A stretch of 64,000 bases of DNA from Pandoraea pneumonica (GCF_902459645.1 NZ_CABPSK010000004.1:310001-374000), one strand, 5' to 3'. Shown: positions 32,601-38,800, numbered from the stretch's first letter. Notes: generated by a model from the sequence alone, not told the origin. Numbers and translations: made by a program.

Positions 32601-35273
32601 AGCAAGGTCGACGACGGACGCATGAAAGCGCTCGGCGTCGCCGCCGGTGGATTAGCGGTCAAGAACGCTGCCGATACCGTCAAGAATCTGAAAGATGCGG
32701 CCAATGTAAGCGTCTCGATTACGGTCGGTGGCTCGATGCAGAAGAGCCGCGAGACACAGGAGAGCACCACGTCGATCGGCTCGAGGGTGAGTGCGGGTGG
32801 CAACGTTTCGGTGAGCGCCGAAGGCGACGGCAAAGCCTCATCTTTGCTCGTTCGCGGCAGCGATATCAAGGCTGGACAAGACGCGACGCTCAAGGCCGAT
32901 GGCGATATCAGCGTGCTAGCGAGCGCCGACACTTTCGAACAGCACCGCAAGAGTAGTGGCATCTCGGGCGGTATTGGCGTAGGCGTGTCCGTCGGCAGCA
33001 ATGGCATGTCCATCGGGGTGACCGCAAACGCCAGTGCCTCGCGCGGCAAGGCGGATGGCAAAGACGTCACGAACAACTACAGCCACATCACGGCTGATGG
33101 CAAAACCACGGTGGCATCGGGCGGCGACACGACCGTCAAAGGCGGCGTGATTGCGGGCGAGCGCGTCGTGGTCGACGTCGGCGGCGATCTGAGCTTGGAG
33201 AGCTTGCAAGACACCAGCGTCTATGAGTCGAAAGACCAATCCATCAGCGCCAGCGGCACGGTGGGGTTTGGCGGGGCGTCCGGGAGCGTGAACGTCAGTC
33301 ACCAGAAAATCAGCAGTGATTTCGCGAGCGTGACCGAACAAGCCGGGATCAAAGCGGGCGACGGCGGCTTTGACGTGTCGGTTAGCGGCAACACCGATCT
33401 CGTCGGTGCCGTTATCGCGTCCACTGACAAGGCGGCCGAGTCGAATAGGAATCGTCTGAAAACCGGTTCGCTGACCGAACGCGACATCGAGAACCACGCG
33501 GAATACGACGCCTTCGGTGTGAGCTTGGGCGGCGGAGTCAGCACAGGCGGCGGCGATAGCGCTAAGGTCGGCACCGATCAGAAGGGCCACGCCGAAACCG
33601 GAGCGAAAGCGATACCCGGCAGTGAGTTACCGAAGACCGGCCCGGTAAGCGTGGCCCCACCGACGGCAGTCGCAGCAAGCGGTAACGCGACGAGCGTGAC
33701 GCGAAGTGGCATCAGCGCTGGGGTCATCGAAATCACGGATGAAGCGTCGCAACTGGCGAAAACCGGCAAGACAACGGAAGAAACCATCGCGTCCGTGAAC
33801 CGTGACGTCTCCACAGATAAGGACGGCACCAACGCTCTAACCAACAAGTTCGATAAGGAACAGATCGAAACCAGCTTCGAAATCATGCAAGCGTTGCAGC
33901 GCGAAGTTGGGACGTTTGTGAACAACCGCGCCAAGAAAGCCGACGAGATCGAAGCGCAACTCAAGAACACCACCGACCCCGTGCAGCGTGCAGCACTAAG
34001 CGAGCAACTTGCCGACGCAAAGAAATGGGGACCGGGTGGCGATTACCGGTTGATCGTGAGCGCCGTCACCGCAGGCATCGGGGGCAACGTCACGGGGGCC
34101 GCTGGTGAAATGGCCTCACGCGCGACGGTGACCTATCTGCAAGGACTCGCCGCAAAAGAGATCAAGACGCTAGGTGAGAACCTTGATCCCGCATCGAAAG
34201 CCACCTTGCATGCCATCGCCGGTTGCGCGGGCGGTGCCGCGTCAGGTGGGAGTTGCGACGCAGGTGCGATGGGGGCCGCAGCGGGATCGTTGCTCGGCAG
34301 TCTGCTGGCAACCGCCGATAAGCCCGGACAGCCGCTTTCGCAGTCTGAGCGGGAAGCTCGCGTCAACCTGATCACGTCAATTGTGGCGGGTGTGACGGCG
34401 GGCGTCGGCCGGGACGTGGCGACAGCCTCAACAGGGGCAAAGACCGAGGCTGAAAACAATACGCTGGGGATTACGGTTCTGCCCCCGCCACCACAAACCG
34501 GTACACCGTCAGGGCAGACGAGTGGTAATCGGGGCAAGAGCGCCCCCGACGAACTGGATCCAAATGGTAGAGGCACCGGCAGCGCTAAGTCCGCCACAGC
34601 AAGACTTGCTTACGCATTACGCGAAGCCCTAGCAGACGCAGCGTGCAAGGTGTCGCCGTTGGCTTGTGCAAGTCGTCACGTTGCGGAGCAAGCCTCAGAA
34701 CGCGTGGGCTCGGATGCCTCTGAAAACCCAACGATTACCGCCACGCCAAACAACGGCCCATCGGGCGCCACAATCACCACCACACCAGACTCTGGCGAGA
34801 AAGGCCCGACGTTGACGGCCACGCCAGATAAAGGCGAACGCAGCGCTACAATCACCGCAACACCGGATCAGGACTCGAAAGGCCCAACCATTACCGCGAC
34901 GCCCAACGACGGGCCGGTGGTGTTTGATCCGATGTTGAAGACGCCGGAAGACATTTCTCCGTCGCAGGAAGCCGACGAAAAACGCACTGCTCGGCCGAAA
35001 CGGTTCCGAAAAAAAACAATCGAAGATGCTTGGAGTGATGCCCCAGTCGGTTCCAACTCGTCAACGAAAGCTTGTCCTACTTGCGGGAAAGATGTCGAGG
35101 TGGCGCCAGGCAACGGCCCGCGCGATTGGGATATCGACCATCAGCCACCTTGGAGCCAGCGCGATCATTCGGAAAAGACGCGGAAGGAAATATTGGATAA
35201 TTTCAACGAAGGTACCCGCCTAGAATGTCCAGGGTGTAATCGTTCAAGAGGCGCCAAACCGGCAGAGAAATGA
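23628..35273 (+). CDS. cdiA: Giant CdiA/filamentous-hemagglutinin exoprotein with C-terminal HNH-type nuclease
   Basis: A 3881-residue two-partner-secretion effector. Residues 1-25 resemble the extended signal peptide (CFRLVFSHVRRQWIAVGE), followed by a hydrophobic core and probable cleavage near SATAQ (62-66). The TPS secretion domain has the hallmark NPNGITCNGCGF at 173-184. Beta-helix repeats fill most of the middle, including six 41-residue units at about 1159-1404. A non-repetitive block near 1800-2400 contains a conserved FHA-type segment (GDGFYEAKLVRDQILRLTGRA). FHA-2 repeats follow (AGRDV...). A degenerate VENN-like motif, AENN, is at 3608-3611. Then come five 13-residue T/P repeats at 3702-3766 and a terminal nuclease-like domain from about 3815: Cys pair C3816/C3819, DIDH at 3835-3838, Cys pair C3867/C3870 with CNRSRG. 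Target nucleic acid is not predictable. Confidence 0.93.
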   Translation: MNHRCFRLVFSHVRRQWIAVGEHVRCGRTPGTSRSSRRRTRAGATRLVFSALGLTAAAFCQSATAQIVPAAGPHAPGVGVTPNGLPLVNITAPTAAGVSHNQYQQFDVPTQGAILNNAATIVQTQTGGLIPGNPNLTGDPARLILNQVTSTLPSNLAGYLEVAGGRAEVIVSNPNGITCNGCGFINTSRGVLTTGLPVFGGSGSLEAFRVTDGTVNVTGNGFNAGNLSHAALLARAVEVNAAVHAQQLDVVTGRNEVDASTFDVRSTEASSGVAPAFALDVSRLGGMYAGKIRLIGTEAGVGVNVDGDVSANGGTLTLSSEGQLRVSGKLHAGGALHVKTADSIHVSGDVLATDALHLQTARDLISTGQFHSGADVTLSVSGTWQHDGVASAARHFQGNANSVTSTGTIAAGSAPDGTAGQPADITLTVAGSLQAAGTHTATNSIRFTANAINLSGAKTTTPQNLLIHALSGSLSMVGATTRVGSTATLTSQGELSHDSASLATQHLSIDAAGLTNRGGELSQWGTSVTNITLRGALDNRDGRIAVNGSDLLLSSASLDNTAGKIDHAGTGATRLITGRIDNTDGSLATNGALHLSADSWRNDRGEVSAKQALYLLTHGLVSNQAGLIQSGGLFSLEAGALKNDGGRLLALGDATMRISVVGELANRSLNREWGELANEAANSIQGEIAGKGDVIVSAGDAINSGRWASEGTFRFEATGNLLNTGGQILARERVALAVRELLDNTGGRVHTEGQLDASANTLRNVGGQVHAGSLAIVAARLDNTSGEIEQSQPSESPKQRSDTSPQLKIGEALINHDGTIRLAAHDALIDTQTFDNAGGTVAHAGDGHLVVHATSLDNRSGQIGTNGDLQLAAESLENDRGRLTALHSLTADTTSFIDNTSGTIAGQAVTLHAQTVLQNARGTIESADTLDIRAQQLNNDGGALRNSGQGRTVIVATDGITNRQGAEIASNGAVTLSTGTLDNTEGTLRSGQSLTLETAAHLINERGELRANGALDAAIGGAFTNRSGRTAAHDALRLAVTDGIENSEGRIEAAAESAQLSLSSATLNNEGGTIVNAGTRALDIAVLGHVLNQPSRAPNTSPISEASEASGQANSKARGGIIADNGVVNLSSRSLENLEGARIESSHSLTLTTGGDFSNRQGHVQTNGALSLNVQGDIDNGAGEIHAGGALLVHGRNIANRQGSIRANDALTLTTSGELDNTDGEIHAGGGLQASSRSVRNRQGKILTIGALLLSARDEVDNSTGDIHSSGAMRVSGDTIVNAQGRVRTNDALSLTTQGAIDNTAGEIRSTGSANLSAENFVNQQGLLRTNDALTLAARRDVDNSGGEIHSTGAVRVSAENLMNRQGRVLSNRAATLGVDRDLDNTDGEIHAAGALDGRVDGALTNVRGSIEVASNTALRADYDPASSEPSKTTNDTDGGDTPNAPNETITLRAATLDNTDGRIVNATLGQTTLHADEIRNDASLPPSTSRPTGFIGGNGNVEIQSLVLRNGSGAGIHSGQDLALTIRDRFESAGSLFSGRDLHLTGYDGKGVQAFDNLGQLQARQDVRLTAALLNHRGGEIAVNRDLHLAADQLLGVGQLRAGNTLNITLPGDFILGPSHDWRSNGDLNLTISGLLTVTGELAAVRKLTVNAARLLNQGGGRIKGRTVFANATDRIDNASRIDGDDVQLRAPVFHNTGAVIGERIRFDGTHLTNTGAAAVMAATQQLDIFAQGQVLNENGATLYSLGGLRIGASDARDGAGFLAQQATGLTNRSATIEAGGDIDIAVKTFVNERGQINIERGIDEGTTTAVRHVWIAGYVTLPDDTSLARCAAATGAPCQELPTRHWSHSLRIDDGPTMIDEPIYEVNDRGQPTDRIKETKKVPNPGNIPFTQWRWTQEASAAHSAEKLYAVRDPIAVTLPKGHLTALDTDNKTFSLAKPIIEVYKDSVYSVDYATRNITQRAVQHFESIQDDGNGNWIVRFWPDYDPSQHIRPTVVDEARQPITGAPDEGARIFRFGHGIQDGRDTNEYRRQITTRSTVDRIVSADAPGVIASQRSIRLNVEAASALNYASVISAGGNLDVRGNGGEITNRSVGLERIEQTSQTSDLYWHEKRGNKNRWFTSVNLGTSERKSVVGGLDAVISSNQSTRIHGRDIVIDTVSGDGSLIDARWVDAQVSARVPDVPGTLDVPDVQRPENPQRPQVTIDADDTLASTVSTAAQSTIDAPQPAQVSTVVSGALQTLDPVSGGIPDLTLPSSGLFSIVTAPSQPYLVVTDARFTDYGKFVSSNYMLDLLNVDPAGIERRIGDGFYEAKLVRDQILRLTGRARLTAYDSNEAAAADTEYRSLLAQGARAGRDLLLRVGIRLTEAQMQALTDDIVWLVKQDVTAPDGSTQTVLVPTLYLAHGKRVSLQPGGALVTGRDMVVEASQTVSNRGQIVGDASTKIRAVDIENHGVIGGIAPGGIKGAGGVSKAGRDGAANLGSAARDGAAIVGSVESVAPVNIDRVSVGNVEVIASRDIANIGGEILGNQVRVEAGRDVVVTSQTRTVDWMGVGGSGKTTAVDAIGRIGTLDTLNVTAGRDLNVTGAQIQSSGDTELRAGRDVSIGSIAVDRSFGDGRTGDNRSATQVTEHAASVVDVGGNTSVVAGRDAVTKGAQVNTGGNVVIAAGRDVEVAAVTDKLDFTGRSRNDGHAATADTHTESVQGSDIRAGGAIGIAAGQIEAVQRVLEERGVRAYVSEEGSRKGDAKVLGSYVSAGDSGVRSGNQDAGAKGAVQIVASGDVTVGGVTAQHDDVRWSRDTKSGLLSKTTEERYREVHGTQTTGSTVSGDTVKIASGRDVSIIGSNVVADGNATVAAQGNVAITSAEDRQQSLSVSETKTSGVFGSGTSITIGKRSEKETKRRESTSQTGSVLGSVTGDVTVRAGDEYRQEGSAVIAPAGNIDISAKRAAITESVERDATERETEVRQSGVTIAISSPLLAAAETVGQMGKAVSKVDDGRMKALGVAAGGLAVKNAADTVKNLKDAANVSVSITVGGSMQKSRETQESTTSIGSRVSAGGNVSVSAEGDGKASSLLVRGSDIKAGQDATLKADGDISVLASADTFEQHRKSSGISGGIGVGVSVGSNGMSIGVTANASASRGKADGKDVTNNYSHITADGKTTVASGGDTTVKGGVIAGERVVVDVGGDLSLESLQDTSVYESKDQSISASGTVGFGGASGSVNVSHQKISSDFASVTEQAGIKAGDGGFDVSVSGNTDLVGAVIASTDKAAESNRNRLKTGSLTERDIENHAEYDAFGVSLGGGVSTGGGDSAKVGTDQKGHAETGAKAIPGSELPKTGPVSVAPPTAVAASGNATSVTRSGISAGVIEITDEASQLAKTGKTTEETIASVNRDVSTDKDGTNALTNKFDKEQIETSFEIMQALQREVGTFVNNRAKKADEIEAQLKNTTDPVQRAALSEQLADAKKWGPGGDYRLIVSAVTAGIGGNVTGAAGEMASRATVTYLQGLAAKEIKTLGENLDPASKATLHAIAGCAGGAASGGSCDAGAMGAAAGSLLGSLLATADKPGQPLSQSEREARVNLITSIVAGVTAGVGRDVATASTGAKTEAENNTLGITVLPPPPQTGTPSGQTSGNRGKSAPDELDPNGRGTGSAKSATARLAYALREALADAACKVSPLACASRHVAEQASERVGSDASENPTITATPNNGPSGATITTTPDSGEKGPTLTATPDKGERSATITATPDQDSKGPTITATPNDGPVVFDPMLKTPEDISPSQEADEKRTARPKRFRKKTIEDAWSDAPVGSNSSTKACPTCGKDVEVAPGNGPRDWDIDHQPPWSQRDHSEKTRKEILDNFNEGTRLECPGCNRSRGAKPAEK
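27102..27839 (+). repeat. Six 123-bp tandem repeats inside cdiA
   Basis: Units begin at 27102, 27225, 27348, 27471, 27594 and 27717 with exact 123-bp spacing (41 codons). Each starts with an Asn-Arg/Gln/Ala-Gln-Gly motif and includes a D-N-x-x-G-E/D-I turn about 20 residues later. They code for regular beta-helix turns. The DNA copies are similar enough to allow recombination and length change. Confidence 0.85.
34731..34925 (+). repeat. Five 13-residue linker repeats between AENN and the toxin
   Basis: Five consecutive 39-bp units encode T-[IL]-T-[AT]-T-P-[ND]-x-x-x-x-x-x (residues 3702-3766 of CdiA), for example TITATPNNGPSGA and TLTATPDKGERSA. They form a proline/threonine-rich, probably extended linker just before the nuclease domain. 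Confidence 0.85.
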
Positions 35274-35274
35274 C

Positions 35275-35853
35275 ATGTCTATAGTTGAACATTTGGAACG
35301 CCATCTCGGCACAATCCAATGCGGATGGAATTCATCGTCCAATTGTGCAGATGCGCCGTCCATAGGAACTTCTCGCGTTCAAGTCGTAAGGTTTGAGAAC
35401 ACTCTCTGGGACGATGCAGTTTCGTACTCAACGCTCGGGTTGAGCGAACGCGTCAAACACCTAAGCGATGGACGAACTATTCGGCAAGAACTTCTTTTTG
35501 CCACGCATGCAAAATACACGCCTGCCCATATTGCATCGTTCCTGCTCTCATTTGCAGAATGGGTCGCTGAACGTGATGGAGCACTTCTGCGTGGCCAAGT
35601 CATCGGACCAAGTACGCCATTAGTCACCGGCGCACGTGCAAACGCTGTATATGTTTCAAATCCGGTAATTTTTCCTGATGGCATATCGCCGTATGTTGGA
35701 GCCCCTCCAACTACCATATTGGCCTGGCTTATTCCACTCGTAAGCGACGAGGCAGACAGAATTAGAAATATAGGATGGGAGAGATTTGAGGAAGTATTGG
35801 AATCTTCGGATATAGATTTTCTTGATTTAGATCGAGATTCAATTATTTTTTAA
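35275..35853 (+). CDS. cdiI: SUFU-like immunity protein for the CdiA nuclease
   Basis: A 192-residue cytoplasmic protein. Its ATG lies one base after the cdiA stop, which is the standard position for a CDI immunity gene. The sequence (VVRFENTLWDDAVSYSTLGLSERV, then RQELLFATHAKYTPAHIASFLLSFAEWV, and a GPSTPLV...AVYVSNPVIFP segment) matches the pattern of the suppressor-of-fused (SUFU) domain. That domain is a common immunity fold for nuclease toxins of polymorphic toxin systems. It should bind and block the HNH-type tip encoded directly upstream. Its base composition is more AT-rich than cdiA, as usual for exchanged toxin/immunity tips. The assignment to SUFU is from pattern memory, not a search. 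Confidence 0.85.
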   Translation: MSIVEHLERHLGTIQCGWNSSSNCADAPSIGTSRVQVVRFENTLWDDAVSYSTLGLSERVKHLSDGRTIRQELLFATHAKYTPAHIASFLLSFAEWVAERDGALLRGQVIGPSTPLVTGARANAVYVSNPVIFPDGISPYVGAPPTTILAWLIPLVSDEADRIRNIGWERFEEVLESSDIDFLDLDRDSIIF

Positions 35854-35995
35854 CATTATCCTTGACAATACTTCAATATCAATTCCTCAATATTGCGACA
35901 CAACCCCATGTGATATTTATGACACAACCACGATGCATGGCTCTGAAGATCAGTTGCTCGGCGGACCATTGCTTACAGCAACCTAGAAATCTGAC

Positions 35996-36400
35996 ATGAA
36001 TGAAGATCAAAAAATGGAGATACTCCTCGGCGGAACGCTTGAAGATTCTAGCTCAAGAGTTGTTCCCGGCACGGAGGAGGCTAGTTCAAGAAAAGTGATG
36101 TATTTTTCTGATGATGGGAAAAATAATCTATCGAAGCAATTCAAGAACCTCACTTGTTTCACCAACCCACCTTTCGCCACTGCCGGTGGCGTATGCGAAG
36201 CTGGCTGTCAGATCATTCCGTCCGGAGGGCCAACCTTTCATGCAATTGTTTTTCATGGCGACATCGCTGGATGGACGAAAGATATCGAAGCTGGCGCAAG
36301 CGGATTAGGTCTACTACTGGCTCAAATTGACGGCGATCAATTCTCTATCTCCGACAATCGAAAATTTTTATTATGCGAATGTGAAATCAGGTTCACCTGA
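35996..36400 (+). CDS. Small hypothetical protein, possible orphan immunity gene
   Basis: A 134-residue protein that I do not recognise. It has an acidic N-terminus (MNEDQKMEILLGGTLEDSS), five cysteines including a C-x-x-x-C pair (GGVCEAGCQ), and no signal peptide or membrane segment. It lies 142 bp after the SUFU gene, in AT-rich DNA unlike the chromosome around it. The upstream gap has a perfect TTGACA at 35862-35867 but no convincing -10. Codon use and position fit an immunity gene that lost its toxin, and no other evidence supports that role. The region just before it contains a short in-frame string reading GGPLLTAT then stop. This faintly resembles the cdiA linker repeats and may be a worn remnant. 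Confidence 0.55.
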   Translation: MNEDQKMEILLGGTLEDSSSRVVPGTEEASSRKVMYFSDDGKNNLSKQFKNLTCFTNPPFATAGGVCEAGCQIIPSGGPTFHAIVFHGDIAGWTKDIEAGASGLGLLLAQIDGDQFSISDNRKFLLCECEIRFT

Positions 36401-36594
36401 CCCACCTCCGCACGTACTTCATGCGATGTTTGTGGCATTCGGAGCCGCAAGAATTGACATCACTCACGCCCCCTCCCCTCCCCGCCTCGCCAACTACCCA
36501 GCTCCGGCATGCTGCGGACCAGACCGCACTCCGTAAGAACACGGTGTCTCTACCGGAAAGTGCACAGAACGCGAAGACACCACAAATCTGACCA

Positions 36595-37218
36595 ATGAAG
36601 CAATCCGAATTCGAGCGAGGACTTCGCCTACTGATAAAGGCAGAGGCTAAGGCCATGGGTTGGAAGTCCATCCGCGGCACGCCTTATTGGACGAATGGCC
36701 CCTTCTTCTTCTCCATGATCGTGAGCGCAGGAGCGAAGGAGGGGTCATTTCATTCGAGTCTATGGTTCAAGTGGCTAGCACTTGACCGTCTGCTCTGGCA
36801 CGTGCTCGACATGTCAAGCAATGAGAACGCCCCTTTCAGTCTTCACGCCAACGGAGCCTTCGTGCTTACTGGTTGGCAAATTCAGAGTTTCACCATCCGT
36901 GATCTTGTGTGGGAGCCAGGTGTACTAGAACAGCAGATCAAGACCGCAATGCTGGAGGCCGCGTCAAAGGCGGAAGACATAGCGCGGGAGATTGACTCCA
37001 CGGATGCCTACATGCGTTTTCTCGATAGAGAGTACGAAAAGCGTCCAAATGCGGCGAGTACTGTCTGGCCTGAGCGCCTGCTAGTTCACATGTTGAGAGG
37101 GGAAAAGACTTTGGCTACTGAAATCGCAAAGGACAGAATCGTCAAACATGATTGGGGAGGTTTTTATGCTGGAGACAAGACATTCTTCGAACACGCGCTC
37201 GCTCTAAATGAGGCCTGA
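36595..37218 (+). CDS. Hypothetical protein, possible orphan immunity gene
   Basis: A 207-residue soluble protein I cannot assign. It is rich in aromatic residues in the first half (YWTNGPFFFSMIVSAG, HSSLWFKWLALDRLLWHVLDM) and helical and charged in the second. No signal peptide or membrane helix is seen. It sits between the 134-residue gene and a broken cdiA fragment, and lies on the same strand as cdiA. A 68-codon open frame on the same strand (36385-36591) ends three bases before its ATG, the spacing expected of a toxin 3' end followed by its immunity gene. That frame has a proline-rich stretch but no recognisable domain. I infer an immunity role from context only. Confidence 0.6.
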   Translation: MKQSEFERGLRLLIKAEAKAMGWKSIRGTPYWTNGPFFFSMIVSAGAKEGSFHSSLWFKWLALDRLLWHVLDMSSNENAPFSLHANGAFVLTGWQIQSFTIRDLVWEPGVLEQQIKTAMLEAASKAEDIAREIDSTDAYMRFLDREYEKRPNAASTVWPERLLVHMLRGEKTLATEIAKDRIVKHDWGGFYAGDKTFFEHALALNEA

Positions 37219-37228
37219 CACAAGAGGA

Positions 37229-37411
37229 ATGGTTGGCGCGACGGCAGGCGCTGGCACCTCGTGCCGCAACACCGGCGGTCGCGACCTCACCAGCAACTTC
37301 AGCCACATCACGGCTGATGGCAAAACCACGGTGGCATCGGGTGGCGACACGACCATCAAAGACGGCGTGATTGCGGGCGAGTGCGTCGTGGTCGATGTCG
37401 TTGTTGGATGA
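37229..37411 (+). pseudogene. Broken cdiA fragment (FHA-repeat piece duplicated from the main cdiA)
   Basis: The frame reading SNFSHITADGKTTVASGGDTT and onward is a copy of the FHA-2 segment in the intact CdiA. DNA 37281-37400 aligns without gaps to 33061-33180, with about 109 of 120 bases identical. The protein match extends upstream to about 37229. The reading frame stops at 37409-37411, soon after the match ends. This is the signature of an orphan cdiA-CT module: a short stretch of shared cdiA sequence that allows recombination with the full-length gene, followed by a different toxin tip and immunity gene. Here the tip itself is degraded. Confidence 0.85.
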
Positions 37412-37559
37412 TCTATTGGGGATAGCGCCAATGTTCCTTTTCGAATCGAGAAAAGCAGAAACTACAGTTCGGCGACCTCAACACGCCAATCACATCGACA
37501 TTACGCGCCATCATGCATGGATGAAGGATTATTCATACCTCAACTTCGGTGACAAATGA
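37371..37559 (+). pseudogene. Possible remnant of a toxin 3' end
   Basis: An open frame shifted relative to the cdiA fragment runs to a TGA at 37557-37559 that overlaps the ATG of the next gene (ATGA), as toxin/immunity pairs often do. Its last 30 residues (HANHIDITRHHAWMKDYSYLNFGDK) are protein-like. Other frames in the same 150 bp are also open for 20-30 codons, so I cannot decide which, if any, was the original toxin frame. Confidence 0.35.
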
Positions 37560-38032
37560 ATCAAGAAAAACCATACACAAACCTACTTACCCTCACCCTC
37601 CGATCATCGACACTTCTGTCACTCCTGCTACTAACAACCAGCCTAGCTTACGAAGTAATCTTTCACTCTTTCCATTTCGATCCCAGCATCGTACTTCACC
37701 ACATCACATTTTCATCAAAAATAGGAGTAGCCGCAGGAATATCTTTCAGTCTAGGTTTTTGGATGCTCAGCAAGCTTTACATCGACCGACGACACTCCAA
37801 ACCCAGAAATTCATCAGACCGACCATACACCAACGAAAACGAGCATCAAAACAAGAAAACAAAACTCAATCACATAAAAATTTCATTAAGAATATCTTTT
37901 TACCTGATTTTAAATTATCTCATCACATTAATTTCAATCAGCCTCATCGCACTGTCACTCGGAATACTGACAACCGAAGACGCTGACAGACCATTCTCGG
38001 CACAAAGCGAAGGTCTTCAATCACCCACATAG
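37556..38032 (+). CDS. Small membrane protein, probable orphan CDI immunity protein
   Basis: A 158-residue hydrophobic protein with about four membrane segments: LLTLTLRSSTLLSLLLLTTSL, the ITFSSKIGVAAGISFSLGFWML region, and a C-terminal pair around RISFYLILNYLITLISISLIALSLGI. A basic, Asn/Lys-rich loop separates the halves. Coding DNA is strongly AT-rich compared with the rest of the window. Multi-span membrane immunity proteins are known for pore-forming or uptake-blocking CDI toxins. Its ATG overlaps the stop of the short frame behind the cdiA fragment. I do not recognise the family; the immunity role is inferred from position. Confidence 0.6.
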   Translation: MNQEKPYTNLLTLTLRSSTLLSLLLLTTSLAYEVIFHSFHFDPSIVLHHITFSSKIGVAAGISFSLGFWMLSKLYIDRRHSKPRNSSDRPYTNENEHQNKKTKLNHIKISLRISFYLILNYLITLISISLIALSLGILTTEDADRPFSAQSEGLQSPT

Positions 38033-38461
38033 CGAAATACGGTTGACCAAGTGATCATCAGAAGTCGATCCCAGCTATCCGAGAGAGAGGTCGTTCGCCC
38101 CTGATGTACGCACTCCATTCGCTCACTGCCCCCACTCCCCCCCCCCGCAACTCCCGCCCCACCCTCCCCATCCCCCCGCTGTGAATAATCTGCAAAAACT
38201 CCCCAAACACCCGAACCAAAACCCACCCCACAGCGCAAACCAATCCCCCGCCAGCCCCCGCGATACGGGGTCTTGAGGGACGTTTGGAGGATGTGCAGCG
38301 CGCGAAGCCGTAGTTGGCGTACGACGACATCAGGCGAATCAACGCGTGTACGGTTGCCCTGCCGATCAACGGCGCTGGACGGATGAGCCACAAGCCACCG
38401 CGCTTTCGCGGACCTTGCGACTCTCCCAACTACGAACCCACATCACATTGCGAGGTGAATC
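38033..38461. other. Intergenic region with a poly-C tract, no supported gene
   Basis: This 429-bp stretch marks the end of the AT-rich CDI tail. It contains a C-rich section at about 38128-38240, including a run of ten C at 38137-38146. Open frames here on the minus strand have no family look. The last 30 bp carry the ribosome binding site of the DUF5076 gene (GAGGTGAATC). Confidence 0.5.
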
Positions 38462-38800
38462 ATGAATGAATGCCCGATACCGGAAGCTGCACTGCTCGAT
38501 GACAGCGCCGTCGAAATGCTTCGCGTATGGATCACTGAAGATGACTTGCACTGTTCGATGAAAGTCGGCGAGTACGCCGAAGTCATGAACATTACGGAGG
38601 AATCCGTTTGGGGAACGATTCTCGCCGACGTCGCGCGCACACTTTCCGAAGCGCTGGAATCCGAGTGCGCCAAATACGGCGGACGTCCCCGCCGCGTCAA
38701 ACACCCTTCCGAAACGCTCGCGAAAATCTGTGACGCCTTTCTCACCGGATTGAGCGGCCCCGCCGCAAACGACCCCGGCACCACGTTCCAGCAACACTAA
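38462..38800 (+). CDS. DUF5076 domain-containing protein
   Basis: A 112-residue soluble protein. The central part (EMLRVWITEDDLHCSMKVGEYAEV, then SVWGTILADVARTLSEAL) fits the DUF5076 pattern as I remember it. These are small proteins of unknown function in Proteobacteria. The C-terminus includes a short KHPSETLAKICDAFLTGL helix. GAGGTG lies 9 bp before the ATG. It stands alone between the CDI region and the convergent MHS transporter, and its normal base composition marks the return to chromosomal background. Confidence 0.75.
   Translation: MNECPIPEAALLDDSAVEMLRVWITEDDLHCSMKVGEYAEVMNITEESVWGTILADVARTLSEALESECAKYGGRPRRVKHPSETLAKICDAFLTGLSGPAANDPGTTFQQH

Noticed and set aside
31138-33480. Regularly spaced repeats as a possible CRISPR-like array
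   Set aside because: They are coding FHA-2 repeats of cdiA in frame with the rest of the protein, with no constant repeat/unique spacer pattern.
38137-38146. Run of ten C as a phase-variation tract
   Set aside because: It is not inside or directly upstream of a supported gene, so slippage would have no evident effect.
38058-38429. A 123-codon minus-strand frame in the gap before the DUF5076 gene
   Set aside because: Gly/Arg-rich low-complexity translation of the C-rich tract, no ribosome binding site and no recognisable domain.
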